From JBMNGG01 sp050949705 (GTDB lineage Bacteria > Bacillota > Thermosediminibacteria > Thermosediminibacterales > Tepidanaerobacteraceae), in contig JBMNGG010000003.1 of the NCBI GenBank assembly GCA_050949705.1, forward strand, positions 186,001 through 250,000: a DNA stretch of 64,000 nucleotides. Reading direction: 5' to 3'. A program made the translations under genes and the position numbers. The first letter of the stretch is position 1, and each line of letters opens with the position of its first letter. Positions 54,172 through 63,601 of the stretch are shown here, piece by piece. Under the pieces are notes generated by a model. It was not told the DNA's origin. It did no database searches and saw only the letters and a program-made list of their open reading frames with translations.

Positions 54172-55095
54172 TTGGACTATAAATTATATGGGGTGAGAAC
54201 AATCGCGGACAAAAAATTAAAGGGAATTTCTGAAAAAGCCATGTCACAAATTCTTGTTATGCAGCAAAATGAGATAACTGACCATGCAACATATAAAGCA
54301 CTTGCTTTGAGGATGACAGAAGGCAAAAATAAGGAAATACTTGAAAGAATATCGAAAGAAGAAAAAGACCACTACGAAATATGGAAAAGCTATACAGGTC
54401 AGGATATGAAGCCACAGAAATTGAAGGTGTGGTGGCGGACGCTCATGGCAATTATTTTTGGTATTACCTTTACTATTAAATTTATGGAAAATAGTGAAAT
54501 AGCAGCTCAGAAAAAATATGCTGAATTGGAGGAAGAAGTACCGGAATCCACAGAAATATTAGCAGAAGAAGATGAACATGAACGTCAACTAATGGACATG
54601 CTAGAGGAGGAACGACTGCAGTATGTTGGATCTATGGTGCTTGGTCTAAACGATGCACTTGTTGAGCTAACCGGTACTCTTGCGGGACTAACTCTGGCTT
54701 TACAAAACACACGAATAATTGCACTATCAGGTCTTATAACAGGAATTTCTGCAACACTTTCTATGGCTTCAAGTGAATTCTTATCGGCAAAAAGCGAAGG
54801 TCATCATGATGCCTTTAAATCCAGTATTTATACTGGTGTTGCATATTTAGTGACCGTAGCAGTGCTAATAATGCCATATCTTCTTTTTCCGGCTCATAAT
54901 TATATGTTTGCACTTGCTACAATGCTGATATTAGTTGTGTTGGTTATTGCTGCTTTTAATTACTATATTGCAGTGGCAAAAGGTTTGCCCTTTAAGAAAC
55001 GGTTTTTTGAAATGGCTTTTATAAGTCTATCTGTTGCAGTATTATCCTTCGTTGTCGGAATAGTTGTTAAAAATGTGCTTGGGGTTGATATTTAA
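54172..55095 (+). CDS. ferritin-like/rubrerythrin domain fused to VIT1/CCC1 transporter
   Basis: 307 aa. N-terminal ~130 residues are a rubrerythrin-like diiron bundle (QQNEITDHATYKALA, KEEKDHYEIWKSYTG, EDEHERQLMDMLEEE), followed by a VIT1/CCC1 membrane domain with five helices (GLNDALVELTGTLAGLT, SMASSEFLSAKSE). VIT1 relatives export or sequester Fe2+/Mn2+; the ferritin part would collect or oxidise iron, as in MbfA. TTG 54172 start, with AAAGGAG somewhat far (13 bases), so the exact start is uncertain. Confidence 0.85.
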   Translation: MDYKLYGVRTIADKKLKGISEKAMSQILVMQQNEITDHATYKALALRMTEGKNKEILERISKEEKDHYEIWKSYTGQDMKPQKLKVWWRTLMAIIFGITFTIKFMENSEIAAQKKYAELEEEVPESTEILAEEDEHERQLMDMLEEERLQYVGSMVLGLNDALVELTGTLAGLTLALQNTRIIALSGLITGISATLSMASSEFLSAKSEGHHDAFKSSIYTGVAYLVTVAVLIMPYLLFPAHNYMFALATMLILVVLVIAAFNYYIAVAKGLPFKKRFFEMAFISLSVAVLSFVVGIVVKNVLGVDI

Positions 55096-55265
55096 ATAAA
55101 AGTGAATAAAATATAAAAAGTAAAGTATATTATAAAACGATGTAATAAGAAAAGCTTAACTAATTGTAAATTGAACAACAAGAAAAGTTTAGTAAAATCT
55201 GAAGGTTTTCAGGCTGTTGACAAAGGAATTAATCATATGCTATACTGTTAAATAGTCATCGGACA

Positions 55266-55352
55266 GGAGGGGTGTCCGAGCGGTTTAAGGAGCTGGTCTT
55301 GAAAATCAGTGTCTCGAAAGAGCCGTGGGTTCGAATCCCACCCCCTCCGCCA
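55266..55352 (+). tRNA. tRNA-Ser(UGA)
   Basis: GGAGGGG acceptor pairs with CCCCTCC; anticodon loop CTTGAAA; long variable arm; encoded CCA. Confidence 0.95.
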
Positions 55353-55379
55353 TATAACAGAATATCAGATTTCACAAAC

Positions 55380-55474
55380 GGAGAGATGGCCGAGTAGGTC
55401 GAAGGCGGTCGCCTGCTAAGCGATTATACGAACTAAAATTCGTATCGAGGGTTCGAATCCCTCTCTCTCCGCCA
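55380..55474 (+). tRNA. tRNA-Ser(GCU)
   Basis: GGAGAGA acceptor, anticodon loop CTGCTAA, long variable arm of ~20 bases (ATACGAA...TTCGTAT), CCA encoded. Confidence 0.95.
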
Positions 55475-55479
55475 CTTAT

Positions 55480-55556
<77 letters not shown>

Positions 55557-55583
55557 TATGTGAAAATATAATGCGGGATTTCG

Positions 55584-55660
55584 GCGCCCGTAGCTCAGCA
55601 GGACAGAGCAGCGGTTTCCTAAACCGCGTGCCGGGGGTTCGAGTCCTCCCGGGCGCACCA
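55584..55660 (+). tRNA. tRNA-Arg(CCU)
   Basis: GCGCCCG/CGGGCGC acceptor, anticodon loop TTCCTAA, CCA encoded. Confidence 0.95.
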
Positions 55661-55692
55661 TTTATTAGAAGAATATAAGGATTGTAATAAGT

Positions 55693-56166
55693 ATGTCCAC
55701 GCTGGATTACAAAGGCGACGATATTTTTTTCATGAGGCAAGCTCTTGAAGAAGCCCGAAAGGCTATGGAAGTCGATGAAGTGCCCATAGGTACTGTTATT
55801 GTGAAGGACAATAAGGTTATAGCTAGAGCCCATAATCTGAGGGAGACTTTACAGGATGCTACAGCTCATGCGGAACTCTTGGCTATTAGAAAAGCTTGTG
55901 AAGTATTAGGAACTTGGAGATTGGTAGATTGTAGCTTTTATGTGACTCTAGAACCATGTCCCATGTGTGCTGGAGCTATAATTCTTTCTAGGGTTGACAA
56001 AGTGGTGTTTGGTGCAAAAGACCCTAAAGGAGGAGCTTGCGGCAGCCTAATTAATCTTCCTGCTGACGATAGATTTAATCACCGACCTGAGCTGGTAGGT
56101 GGAGTGTTGGCAGATGAGTGTGGCAACATTCTAAAAGAGTTTTTTCAAGGTAAGCGAAAAAAATAA
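55693..56166 (+). CDS. tadA: tRNA-specific adenosine deaminase
   Basis: 157 aa zinc deaminase converting A34 to inosine in tRNA-Arg(ACG). HAELLAIRKA holds the His ligand and catalytic Glu, and PCPMCAGAIILSRV the two Cys ligands. ATG 55693; upstream AAGGATTG is weak. It lies within a tRNA cluster, directly after its own substrate tRNA gene, and may be co-transcribed with it. Confidence 0.92.
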   Translation: MSTLDYKGDDIFFMRQALEEARKAMEVDEVPIGTVIVKDNKVIARAHNLRETLQDATAHAELLAIRKACEVLGTWRLVDCSFYVTLEPCPMCAGAIILSRVDKVVFGAKDPKGGACGSLINLPADDRFNHRPELVGGVLADECGNILKEFFQGKRKK

Positions 56167-56211
56167 TCTTATATATTCAGATTTCAGAATCCCTTTTTGG
56201 CATCTTAATAT

Positions 56212-56301
56212 GGAGAGATGGCCGAGAGGTTGAAGGCGCTCGCCTCGAAAGCGAGTGGGCGGTAACCCGTCTCGTGAGTTCGAATCTCACTCTCTCCGCC
56301 A
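56212..56301 (+). tRNA. tRNA-Ser(CGA)
   Basis: GGAGAGA acceptor, anticodon loop CTCGAAA, long variable arm, CCA encoded. Confidence 0.95.
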
Positions 56302-56426
56302 TTTGACACAAGCTAGAGGCTAGAAGTCTGAAATCAGAAAAAAGAATTAAGAACAATAGGTTCTGTCCGATGTTCGGTGTTTGGCTAAATAGAAGTCCGA
56401 CTTCTTACATCAGGCATACAAAACGT

Positions 56427-56521
56427 GGAGAGATGGCTGAGCTGGTCGAAGGCGCGCGACTGGAAATCGCGTAACCGTGCACAAACGCGGTTCGAGGGTT
56501 CGAATCCCTCTCTCTCCGCCA
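56427..56521 (+). tRNA. tRNA-Ser(GGA)
   Basis: GGAGAGA acceptor, anticodon loop CTGGAAA, long variable arm, CCA encoded. Confidence 0.95.
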
Positions 56522-56537
56522 CTTATATGAAAATAAC

Positions 56538-56571
56538 AGGGGTTGCAGGTAAGAACTTGCAACCCCTTTTT
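56538..56571 (+). terminator. terminator of the tRNA cluster
   Basis: GGGGTTGCA/TGCAACCCC stem followed by T5, 17 bases after the last tRNA. Confidence 0.85.
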
Positions 56572-56671
56572 AATATCATAAAATAATTTAACAAAATTAA
56601 GTGATCCGGTTAACATATATCACTATATTAAGAAATACTCTATGTACAAAAAGGAATTAGGAATCGTTAAT

Positions 56672-56717
56672 AAAAAGGTATTGTCTCTTAGTTATTTTAA
56701 GAGACAATACCTTTTTT
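56672..56717. terminator. long perfect hairpin, probable bidirectional terminator
   Basis: AAAAAGGTATTGTCTCTTA pairs with its exact complement across a 6-base loop. No gene is seen between it and the tRNA terminator. Confidence 0.7.
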
Positions 56718-56942
56718 GTATCTAATAACCCAAGTTTTTAGTATTGAGAGCTTAAATAGTTGTATCTTATATATTCGTAAATTTTTACCAAAATATTAAA
56801 AAGGTGGTATATTTTTTGAAAAATGTTGGAAACTACTTATAAAGATTAAACATATTTAGACGAGTATTGAATATATATTGTAAGAGAAATGATTAAAAAC
56901 ATGTAAAAAGTATCTCTAAAGCAATAACGAGTGGGTGATCTT

Positions 56943-57452
56943 GTGGTAAGACCCTATTTAAAGAAAAAAAGAAGCAAGAGCATTATTAAGATATATTGTT
57001 TGATTTTTATACTGGTTTTAAGTTGTTTAGGTGTAGGATATGGTGTCTTTTCGGAGGGGGCGCATTTAGTTGGTAAAGTGTATACAGGTAATATAGACCC
57101 GGTTTTCCTTAAAGATATACAAGTAGATATTCATGGTCAAGGTCAGGTATCAGCACATCTGAAAGGTGAACACACCATAGTTATCTCAGTCCAAAATGCT
57201 CATACAGATGACATTTATCATATTAGATATAAAATTGCCAACAAGGGGAGTATTCCGGTAAGTTTTAAAGCCATAACATCAGAGTCTGATCCAGGAATTG
57301 CATTGAGAATAGAAAAGCCGACGGGAATCATTAAAGGTCACGGTGATACTACTGAAGGTGAAATCACAATTGAAGTAGGAGAAGTTTCACCAGATAGTAC
57401 ATATGAGTGTTCAGTTTCGTTTTCTATTAGTCAATGGAATACCATTGACTAA
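56943..57452 (+). CDS. secreted protein with SipW-type signal, first gene of the TasA-like locus
   Basis: About 170 aa. Basic start, hydrophobic helix (ILVLSCLGVGYGVFSEG, with the GxGYGxF/W-S context of SipW-dependent signal peptides), then a beta-rich domain of ~130 residues (VSVQNAHTDDIYHIRYKIANKGSIPVSF). GTG 56943 is preferred over 56931 because of its distance to GAGTGGG. Likely an exported fibre- or matrix-type subunit processed by the SipW-like peptidase downstream. No named family recognised. Confidence 0.68.
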   Translation: MVRPYLKKKRSKSIIKIYCLIFILVLSCLGVGYGVFSEGAHLVGKVYTGNIDPVFLKDIQVDIHGQGQVSAHLKGEHTIVISVQNAHTDDIYHIRYKIANKGSIPVSFKAITSESDPGIALRIEKPTGIIKGHGDTTEGEITIEVGEVSPDSTYECSVSFSISQWNTID

Positions 57453-57588
57453 TGTATATCAAATAAATACTTTTAGGAGGTGAATGATCAAAGTAATATA
57501 GGTAAGGAAGATTAAACGACATAGCAGCACCCACAAGCACAATTTAAGAGTGGGTAACCAAGTTAAAAATCAAAAGGAGATGTAAAGG

Positions 57589-58314
57589 ATGAAAAAGGTT
57601 AAAGCATTGGTAGTGATTTTAACAGTAGCCCTAATGGCTATGGGAATTGGCTATGCTGCATGGAGCGATCAGATTAACATGACGGCAACAGCTAAAACAG
57701 GACACTTAGATGTAACATGGATTGATGCTAAAGTTCATAGTGGGAAAACATACGGGGATCTCTCTGCTAATACTGATTTCAAACAAAAGTTTGCATTTAC
57801 CAAAGGTGAAGTTAATGGCTATGAATATGACAATGTGGGTATATATAACAAAAATGATAAAGTGGTAGTAACTCTAAGAGATTTATATCCCGGTGCGCAT
57901 ATTAGAGTTGACCTTACCGGTAAAAACAACAGCACCATGGCTGTAAGGCCTGAAAGTATGACTGTTAGATGTATTAGTGGACAGAGTCTATATGAGCAAA
58001 TCGGAGTTAAAGCCGTGCTCGATTATAAGGATGCAAACAATGTAAAACATAGTGTAACAATACAGGATTCAAGTAATAAAATTTCTGCTTTACCAGCTAA
58101 CTTTGAGGCAAAAGCAGAGGCTGGTGCTTTCGATAATATTGTTGTTCTTCCAGGCGAAACGTTCTCCTTTGGTACTGATGAAGATGAAGAGGACTGCTTT
58201 ATTTTTGTGGTTCCTGCTAACCTTGGCAACGAATATATGGATAAGGAATGCACCTTTGAAATCGGAATTAATTGGACTACATGGAATAATGCGCCTACAA
58301 CAGCACAGCAATAA
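57589..58314 (+). CDS. TasA/camelysin-like secreted protein (SipW-dependent)
   Basis: 241 aa. Signal MKKVKALVVILTVALMAMGI followed by GYAAWSDQINMTATAKTGHLDVTW, the hallmark of TasA/CalY-type proteins. The mature part is a beta sandwich with insertions (TLRDLYPGAHIRVDLTGKN, and NWTTWN at the end). In Bacillus, TasA forms biofilm matrix fibres. AAAGGAGATG ribosome site. Most convincing fibre-subunit candidate of this locus. Confidence 0.8.
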   Translation: MKKVKALVVILTVALMAMGIGYAAWSDQINMTATAKTGHLDVTWIDAKVHSGKTYGDLSANTDFKQKFAFTKGEVNGYEYDNVGIYNKNDKVVVTLRDLYPGAHIRVDLTGKNNSTMAVRPESMTVRCISGQSLYEQIGVKAVLDYKDANNVKHSVTIQDSSNKISALPANFEAKAEAGAFDNIVVLPGETFSFGTDEDEEDCFIFVVPANLGNEYMDKECTFEIGINWTTWNNAPTTAQQ

Positions 58315-58381
58315 TTTTAGGATAAGCAGGTTTAATAGAACCTGCTTATCCTAATCACTTCAAACCCTAGGAGGAAACAGC

Positions 58382-58975
58382 ATGAAAGAAAAAGCTCTCA
58401 TAATTGTTCTATGTCTTAGCATTTCCTTCTTTCTTATTTCTTTTAACAGTGGTGCATGGCAAAATGAATTGCAGATGAAGGGTATAATTAACACTGGAAG
58501 TTGGGAAATTGCCCCTGAAGAAATTCTTGATACAAGTTTAATAAACCAACCAGAACCGCTTATACTAGAAGATTCGACACCTGAACAAACTACTATACCT
58601 GAAGAGGATTTATTATCTGTCCCTGATTTAGTACCAGATCCTGATGAAATATCCGAACAAGACTTGAATGATAATCAGGATCCAATACCTGATGATAGCT
58701 CCACAACATCCTCACAGGACTTTGATCAGGAATCTGATATAAGATCAAATGAATATTTAGAACCCAAGAATGATTTGGTAGAAAATAGGGATTCAAATCA
58801 AGAGATACAATTAGAGCCTGAGCCTAACACACCTTCTAAAGAAACAGAATATAAGCCTGAGCATAATACACCTTCTGAAGAGACAGAATCCGAGCCTGGG
58901 CTTAAAACATCTTCAGAAGAAAAGATAGAATCAGAGCCTGACATAGACACATCTTCTGAAGGAGAGATAGAATAA
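58382..58975 (+). CDS. secreted acidic low-complexity protein with SipW-type signal
   Basis: 197 aa. N-terminal hydrophobic helix followed by SFNSGAWQNELQMKGIINTGSW, the same SipW/TasA-type start, but then ~150 residues of Pro/Glu/Asp/Ser/Thr-rich sequence with degenerate repeats (SEPGLKTSSEE, SEPDIDTSSEGE). A truncated fibre protein converted to a spacer or a charged surface polymer are both possible. AGGAGG ribosome site. Confidence 0.65.
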   Translation: MKEKALIIVLCLSISFFLISFNSGAWQNELQMKGIINTGSWEIAPEEILDTSLINQPEPLILEDSTPEQTTIPEEDLLSVPDLVPDPDEISEQDLNDNQDPIPDDSSTTSSQDFDQESDIRSNEYLEPKNDLVENRDSNQEIQLEPEPNTPSKETEYKPEHNTPSEETESEPGLKTSSEEKIESEPDIDTSSEGEIE

Positions 58976-59021
58976 AAACCGGTTTTATCACTAAAAAAAG
59001 AATAAAAGGTGCAAAACGAGT

Positions 59022-60215
59022 ATGATGAATAGCATAAAAATAAAGAATAATTACAAAAAAGTGAATAAGAAATTATGTGTCATTATAATCTTCACTATAA
59101 CCACCATTTTTTATCTCATAGAGAATTTACCTTCTATCCCATTTAGAAACAGTATTACTTTCTTATATTTGGTAAGACCTTCTCTTATGTTAGGAGCCGC
59201 TTATCTTATTTGGTGCTTTCCACGTCCTCGTGTTGCAGGGAAGGTTAGGCTTCATGGTTTTATTAATTCCCTGGCATTAATTTTTGCCGGATTCTATATT
59301 ATGGCTATGTTTGCTGGCGGCCTTATTGACGGCTTGGGGAAAAGCCCGTTTTCCCTTACACCTAAGGGCATCCTGACAAATGCTTTTTTTGTTTTTTCTC
59401 TTTTATTTTGGACAGAGTATTCCCGATCATATCTAATAAATTATTTAGCTAAAGAAAGAGTCTCTATAACATTAGGATTTATCAGTCTAATATTTACCTT
59501 TGTTAGCTTACCATTGAACAAGCTGTTTACAACTAAAATAGGGTTGGAGCTTGTTCAATATTGGGGAGAACAAGTACTACCTACTTTAGCAGAAAATGTA
59601 ATGATTTCTTACCTGGCATATCTTGGGGGACCAATTCCTGCCTTGTTATATCATGGAGGGCTGGAGTGCTATCGCTGGTTTTGCCCAGTCTTACCTAACC
59701 TAGGTTGGATAACCAAGACATTTTTGGGCACGGTTGTGCCTATCTTAAGTTTAATTTTGGTTCAACAGTTTTATCTAGCAGAAGCACATGAGCTTAAAAA
59801 CGAGAAGGAAAGTTCTTTCGGATGGATACTTACCAGTATAACCAGTGTGCTTATTATTTGGTTTGCGGTAGGTTTATTTCCTATATATCCTTCCGTTATC
59901 GTTACAGGCAGTATGGAACCTATAATAAAACCGGGTGATATTGTATTGGTAAAAAAAATAGATGGCCAAGATGTGAAGATTAACGATATCATCGTATATC
60001 GAGCAGAGAAAATTAATATTACTCACAGAGTAATAAAAATAGAAAATGAAGGGGAAAAGAAGTATCAAACCCAGGGTGATGCTAACGGGATTCCCGATGC
60101 TGATTTGGTGTCAACGGAACAAGTAAGGGGCAAAGTTGTTGGCATCGTACCTAAGGTGGGGTGGTTAACACTTATAATAAAAAGCGATAAGGGTGACTTT
60201 GCGGCAAATGGTTAG
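59022..60215 (+). CDS. SipW-type (ER-like) signal peptidase I with multi-helix N-terminal domain
   Basis: 397 aa. About eight membrane helices fill residues 1-285, then the catalytic domain: Ser in VIVTGSMEPIIKPGDIVLV, His in INITHRVIKI, and the QTQGDANGIPD box. Serine plus histidine without the bacterial Lys marks the archaeal/ER class used for TasA-type substrates. SipW itself is ~190 aa, so the long membrane domain is unusual. AAAAGG upstream of ATG 59022/59025. Directly follows three putative substrates. Confidence 0.82.
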   Translation: MMNSIKIKNNYKKVNKKLCVIIIFTITTIFYLIENLPSIPFRNSITFLYLVRPSLMLGAAYLIWCFPRPRVAGKVRLHGFINSLALIFAGFYIMAMFAGGLIDGLGKSPFSLTPKGILTNAFFVFSLLFWTEYSRSYLINYLAKERVSITLGFISLIFTFVSLPLNKLFTTKIGLELVQYWGEQVLPTLAENVMISYLAYLGGPIPALLYHGGLECYRWFCPVLPNLGWITKTFLGTVVPILSLILVQQFYLAEAHELKNEKESSFGWILTSITSVLIIWFAVGLFPIYPSVIVTGSMEPIIKPGDIVLVKKIDGQDVKINDIIVYRAEKINITHRVIKIENEGEKKYQTQGDANGIPDADLVSTEQVRGKVVGIVPKVGWLTLIIKSDKGDFAANG

Positions 60216-60228
60216 GAGGGGCGAAAAT

Positions 60229-61341
60229 ATGAAGAAGATAGTGTTAAATAGAACTATAAGAAATATAATTGTTATTCTCTTAATATGTGGAACACTAATA
60301 TTTTCTTACGGAATGTATTATGCATACAGCCTTCCTTTACAAGAGCAAAACGTATCAGTATTTAACTATAAGCAAAAAGCAAATGTTAATTATAGTGTTT
60401 TTTACAAGCCTAATATACTTAGCGATAAGACAAGCATAGAAGAGGGTAATGTATATATTACAAATTATGTGGATTATATTAATACTGTTCTTAATTATAA
60501 TTACACAGGGGAAAGAAATGCTAAAATTCAGGGAAATTACAGTATTACTGCAGTGGTGGAGGCTCAGGAAGTACGTAATGATGAAGAAAATGAGTTTAAA
60601 ACAATTTGGAGCAAAGATTTTGAGCTCGTTCCTGAGACAAGCTTTTCTGTCTCGGATGTGACATTTTCTCTACAAAAAGAATTGCCTGTTTATTTGACGC
60701 CTTTTCAAGATTTTGTGCAACAAGTAATAGAGGAGAGTAAGGTTGGAGGTAATCATAGGTTGACTGTAAAATGGGATATCAATCTTGAAGCAGAAACTGA
60801 TAGAGGTATCGTAAAAGAAAATTTAACTCCAAGCCTGATAATTCCATTAAGAAATAGTTATTTTGAAATCGGGGGCGAACAAACAATTGAAAAACCGGGT
60901 TCCATTGAAGAAGTTATACATGTGGAAGATCCCCGAAAACAGAGTAATATCGTTATTTTCAGCGTTTTAGATGTACTATGTCTTGTGATTTTGATCTTTG
61001 TGTTTATGCGTACTGTACCAACGAATCCGGATAAGCTAAATAGGGAAATAAAACGAATATTTAAAAGACATGGCGAAAGATTAGTTGAGTTAGATACTCA
61101 CAGTAGAATATGTTTTGACAGCAAAGACTTATGGTCGGTAAAATCCTTTGAGGACTTAGTACGCATAGCTGATGAAATTAGCAAACCAATTGTTTATCAA
61201 TATGACAATTCTGCAGCCATAAATGTTCCTGTTTTTTATGTTTTCGATGATCAAAAGGCATTTGTTTATAAGTTGGCTATATATGAGCCGGCGAAAAAGC
61301 CCCTGGCTAAGAATCTTACTAAATCTGAGATTTTATCCTAA
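60229..61341 (+). CDS. DUF5305-family membrane protein
   Basis: About 370 aa from ATG 60229 (AGGAGGGG upstream), 13 bases after the peptidase stop. One N-terminal helix (residues ~8-30), a large extracytoplasmic domain with NYSVFYKPNILSDKTSI and YFEIGGEQTIEKPG, a second helix (~255-275, SVLDVLCLVILIFVF), and a cytoplasmic tail. Typical DUF5305 layout, a family often paired with ER-type signal peptidases in archaea and Firmicutes. Function unknown; possibly a chaperone or assembly factor for the secreted fibres. Confidence 0.72.
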   Translation: MKKIVLNRTIRNIIVILLICGTLIFSYGMYYAYSLPLQEQNVSVFNYKQKANVNYSVFYKPNILSDKTSIEEGNVYITNYVDYINTVLNYNYTGERNAKIQGNYSITAVVEAQEVRNDEENEFKTIWSKDFELVPETSFSVSDVTFSLQKELPVYLTPFQDFVQQVIEESKVGGNHRLTVKWDINLEAETDRGIVKENLTPSLIIPLRNSYFEIGGEQTIEKPGSIEEVIHVEDPRKQSNIVIFSVLDVLCLVILIFVFMRTVPTNPDKLNREIKRIFKRHGERLVELDTHSRICFDSKDLWSVKSFEDLVRIADEISKPIVYQYDNSAAINVPVFYVFDDQKAFVYKLAIYEPAKKPLAKNLTKSEILS

Positions 61342-61477
61342 TGTTGTATATAATGTATCATTTCTACAACCAATTGATATATTTACCTCTTCAATTCCTC
61401 CTTGATTTAAGGTATGGATTATAGTAAAATACAATAGATACAATGTTTTATTAAAACTTTAAATGTGTTAATAAGTT

Positions 61478-61746
61478 TGCCGTGCTAGATGGGGAGGTAG
61501 CGGTGCCCTGAACCCACAATCCGCTATAGTGGGGTCGAATTCCCTCTAGAGGTCTTTTCCCTGTGGGGTCTGGCTTTGACAAGTGGTGAAGATGGCCGGG
61601 TCCTACGCAATGGAAACTTTCGAACCCCGTCAGGTCCGGGAGGAAGCAGCGGTAAGGAAGCCCTTTCATGTGCCGTGGGGAAGCCTGGTCGGAGCTAACT
61701 ATCATTGTAACGCCTGGAGGGATAGATCGACGGAGGGTGCACGGTA
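61478..61746 (+). ncRNA. ffs: signal recognition particle RNA (large Firmicutes type)
   Basis: Ends GCCGTGC and GCACGG pair (61480-61486 with 61739-61745). The universally conserved domain IV apex GTCAGGTCCGGGAGGAAGCA is near 61630-61650. Length ~270 bases with Alu-like domain, as in Bacillus scRNA. Located just upstream of dnaX, the same order as in B. subtilis. Confidence 0.93.
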
Positions 61747-61756
61747 TAAATTTTTT

Positions 61757-61784
61757 AGCCGCCGGTATTTCGGCGGCTTTTAAA
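61757..61784 (+). terminator. terminator of the SRP RNA
   Basis: AGCCGCCG/CGGCGGCT stem, loop GTATTT, then T-rich. Confidence 0.85.
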
Positions 61785-61829
61785 TACTTTTATTATTGGG
61801 AAATTTTACATACCTTAGGGGAGATTTTA

Positions 61830-63578
61830 ATGTCATATGTAGCCCTTTATCGCAAATACCGGCCCCAAAGTTTTAGTGAGATAGTAGGGCAAGATGCTAT
61901 CGTAACGACGCTAAGAAACCAGTTAAAAAATGGCAAGATAGGTCATGCCTATCTTTTTTGTGGTATGAGAGGAACTGGAAAGACAAGTACAGCACGAGTA
62001 TTTGCCAAGTCACTCAATTGTGAAAAAGGCCCTGCCGAAGAACCTTGTAATGTATGTGCATCATGCCAGGCTATAAGCAATGGCAGCATGATAGATGTTA
62101 TAGAGATGGATGCCGCATCAAACCGGGGTATTGACGATGTGCGTGATTTGCGAGAAAAGGTAAACTTTGCGCCTTCTGAGGGCAGATATAAAATATATAT
62201 TATTGATGAAGTTCACATGCTTACCACTGAAGCTTTCAATGCACTGTTAAAAACCCTTGAAGAACCTCCGGCATATGTTGTTTTTATCCTAGCAACAACA
62301 GAACCTAATAAGCTTCCATCTACTATTTTATCTAGATGCATGAGATTTGATTTTACCCGTATTAGTACAACTGAAATAGTTGCTCGATTAAAAGAAATAG
62401 TGAAAGATTTGAATATATCTGCACAAGAAAATGCATTGGCTCAAATAGCCGGTCATTCCCAAGGTTCTGTTAGAGATGCACTTAGTCTTCTTGATAAAGC
62501 CCTAGCTTTCAGTGGAGGTAAACTCACATATGAAGATATACTGACCCTTTTAGGGGCTGTACGCAGAGAAGTGTTCTTTGATATTTCTGAAGCTGTTATT
62601 AGATGCGATATTACATCTGTAATGAATATTGTTGATGAGTTAGCAAAACAAGGTAAAGACTTATTTAGATTTATGGATGATACTTTAAACCATTTTAGAA
62701 ACTTGCTAATGACTTGCTTAAATGTGGACAGAGAACTTATAGATGTTATTGATGAAGATTATATAAAGCTTCAAAAGATATCAAAGAAATTCACGAAAGA
62801 AAAATTACTATCCATCATAAATATATTAAAAGAAGCCGAAAATGATGCAAAATGGTCTTCCCAGCCTCGAATAATAGTTGAGTCAGCATTAGCTAAATTA
62901 ACTATTCCTGAATTGTGGGAAAAAGAAGAAGGATATATAGCCCGAATTCAACAACTTGAGCAAAGAGTTGCCTCTTTAGAAAATCAGCTGCAAAATACTA
63001 CTCCCAAACAGGCTGTTAATCAACCCACTTATGAAAGAGACGGCTTCCCGATGGACCCAGCTCTTAAGACAGAAAACACCGATATATCATCGCAAGTCCA
63101 AATGGATAAAGCGCCAGAAGAAAAAAGCAAAGAGGATGTCTCAGAGGAATCTAAAGAAGATTACTCAAAAGCCCTGCAAGTAATGCAAGAAGCTTGGCCC
63201 AAAGTACTAAAAAGTCTTCAAGCCAAAAGAAAAATGACATTAATTTCATCCATCAAAGCAGGTGACATAAAGCCGGCTAAAGTAGAAAAGAGCAAGTTAT
63301 ACCTTTTAAACTCCGGAGATAGAGTTTATGAAGAAATAATAATGGCTGAAAAACATACTATAGAAAAAGAAGTAAAAGATATTACAGGTATTGATATATT
63401 TATAAAAGGATTTGTTACAGATTCCAACAAAAACTTATCTAATCAAAGGGATTCAACTGAATCTTCAAGTGACCTAAAATTAAAAAATAACAGGAAAGAT
63501 AATGCTAAAGAAACAGATGAGTTTTCAAAACAGATTATTGACTTTTTTGGAGAAGAAAACGTTACCTTTGAGGATTAA
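61830..63578 (+). CDS. dnaX: DNA polymerase III subunits gamma/tau
   Basis: 582 aa from ATG 61830 (AGGGGAG upstream); the longer frame to 61668 runs through the SRP RNA. Clamp-loader ATPase: Walker A GMRGTGKTSTAR, zinc motif CEKGPAEEPCNVCASCQ, DEVHMLTTEAFNALLKTLEEPP, sensor SQGSVRDALSLLDKA. C-terminal tau region is linker-like and acidic. No clear programmed-frameshift heptamer was found. Confidence 0.95.
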   Translation: MSYVALYRKYRPQSFSEIVGQDAIVTTLRNQLKNGKIGHAYLFCGMRGTGKTSTARVFAKSLNCEKGPAEEPCNVCASCQAISNGSMIDVIEMDAASNRGIDDVRDLREKVNFAPSEGRYKIYIIDEVHMLTTEAFNALLKTLEEPPAYVVFILATTEPNKLPSTILSRCMRFDFTRISTTEIVARLKEIVKDLNISAQENALAQIAGHSQGSVRDALSLLDKALAFSGGKLTYEDILTLLGAVRREVFFDISEAVIRCDITSVMNIVDELAKQGKDLFRFMDDTLNHFRNLLMTCLNVDRELIDVIDEDYIKLQKISKKFTKEKLLSIINILKEAENDAKWSSQPRIIVESALAKLTIPELWEKEEGYIARIQQLEQRVASLENQLQNTTPKQAVNQPTYERDGFPMDPALKTENTDISSQVQMDKAPEEKSKEDVSEESKEDYSKALQVMQEAWPKVLKSLQAKRKMTLISSIKAGDIKPAKVEKSKLYLLNSGDRVYEEIIMAEKHTIEKEVKDITGIDIFIKGFVTDSNKNLSNQRDSTESSSDLKLKNNRKDNAKETDEFSKQIIDFFGEENVTFED

Positions 63579-63601
63579 AAAATTTTAAGGAGGCGGATGT
63601 A

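Noticed and set aside
56410..56616. Minus-strand ORF across tRNA-Ser with GERGIRTLEPRL-like text
   Set aside because: A well-known false translation of the antisense of a tRNA-Ser gene.
61451..61783. ORFs on both strands over the SRP RNA
   Set aside because: The region is fully explained by SRP RNA structure; dnaX starts at 61830.
63105..63135. A-rich stretch in dnaX as a programmed frameshift site for gamma
   Set aside because: In the zero frame the heptamer does not fit X-XXY-YYZ and no downstream stem or early stop in the -1 frame was evident.
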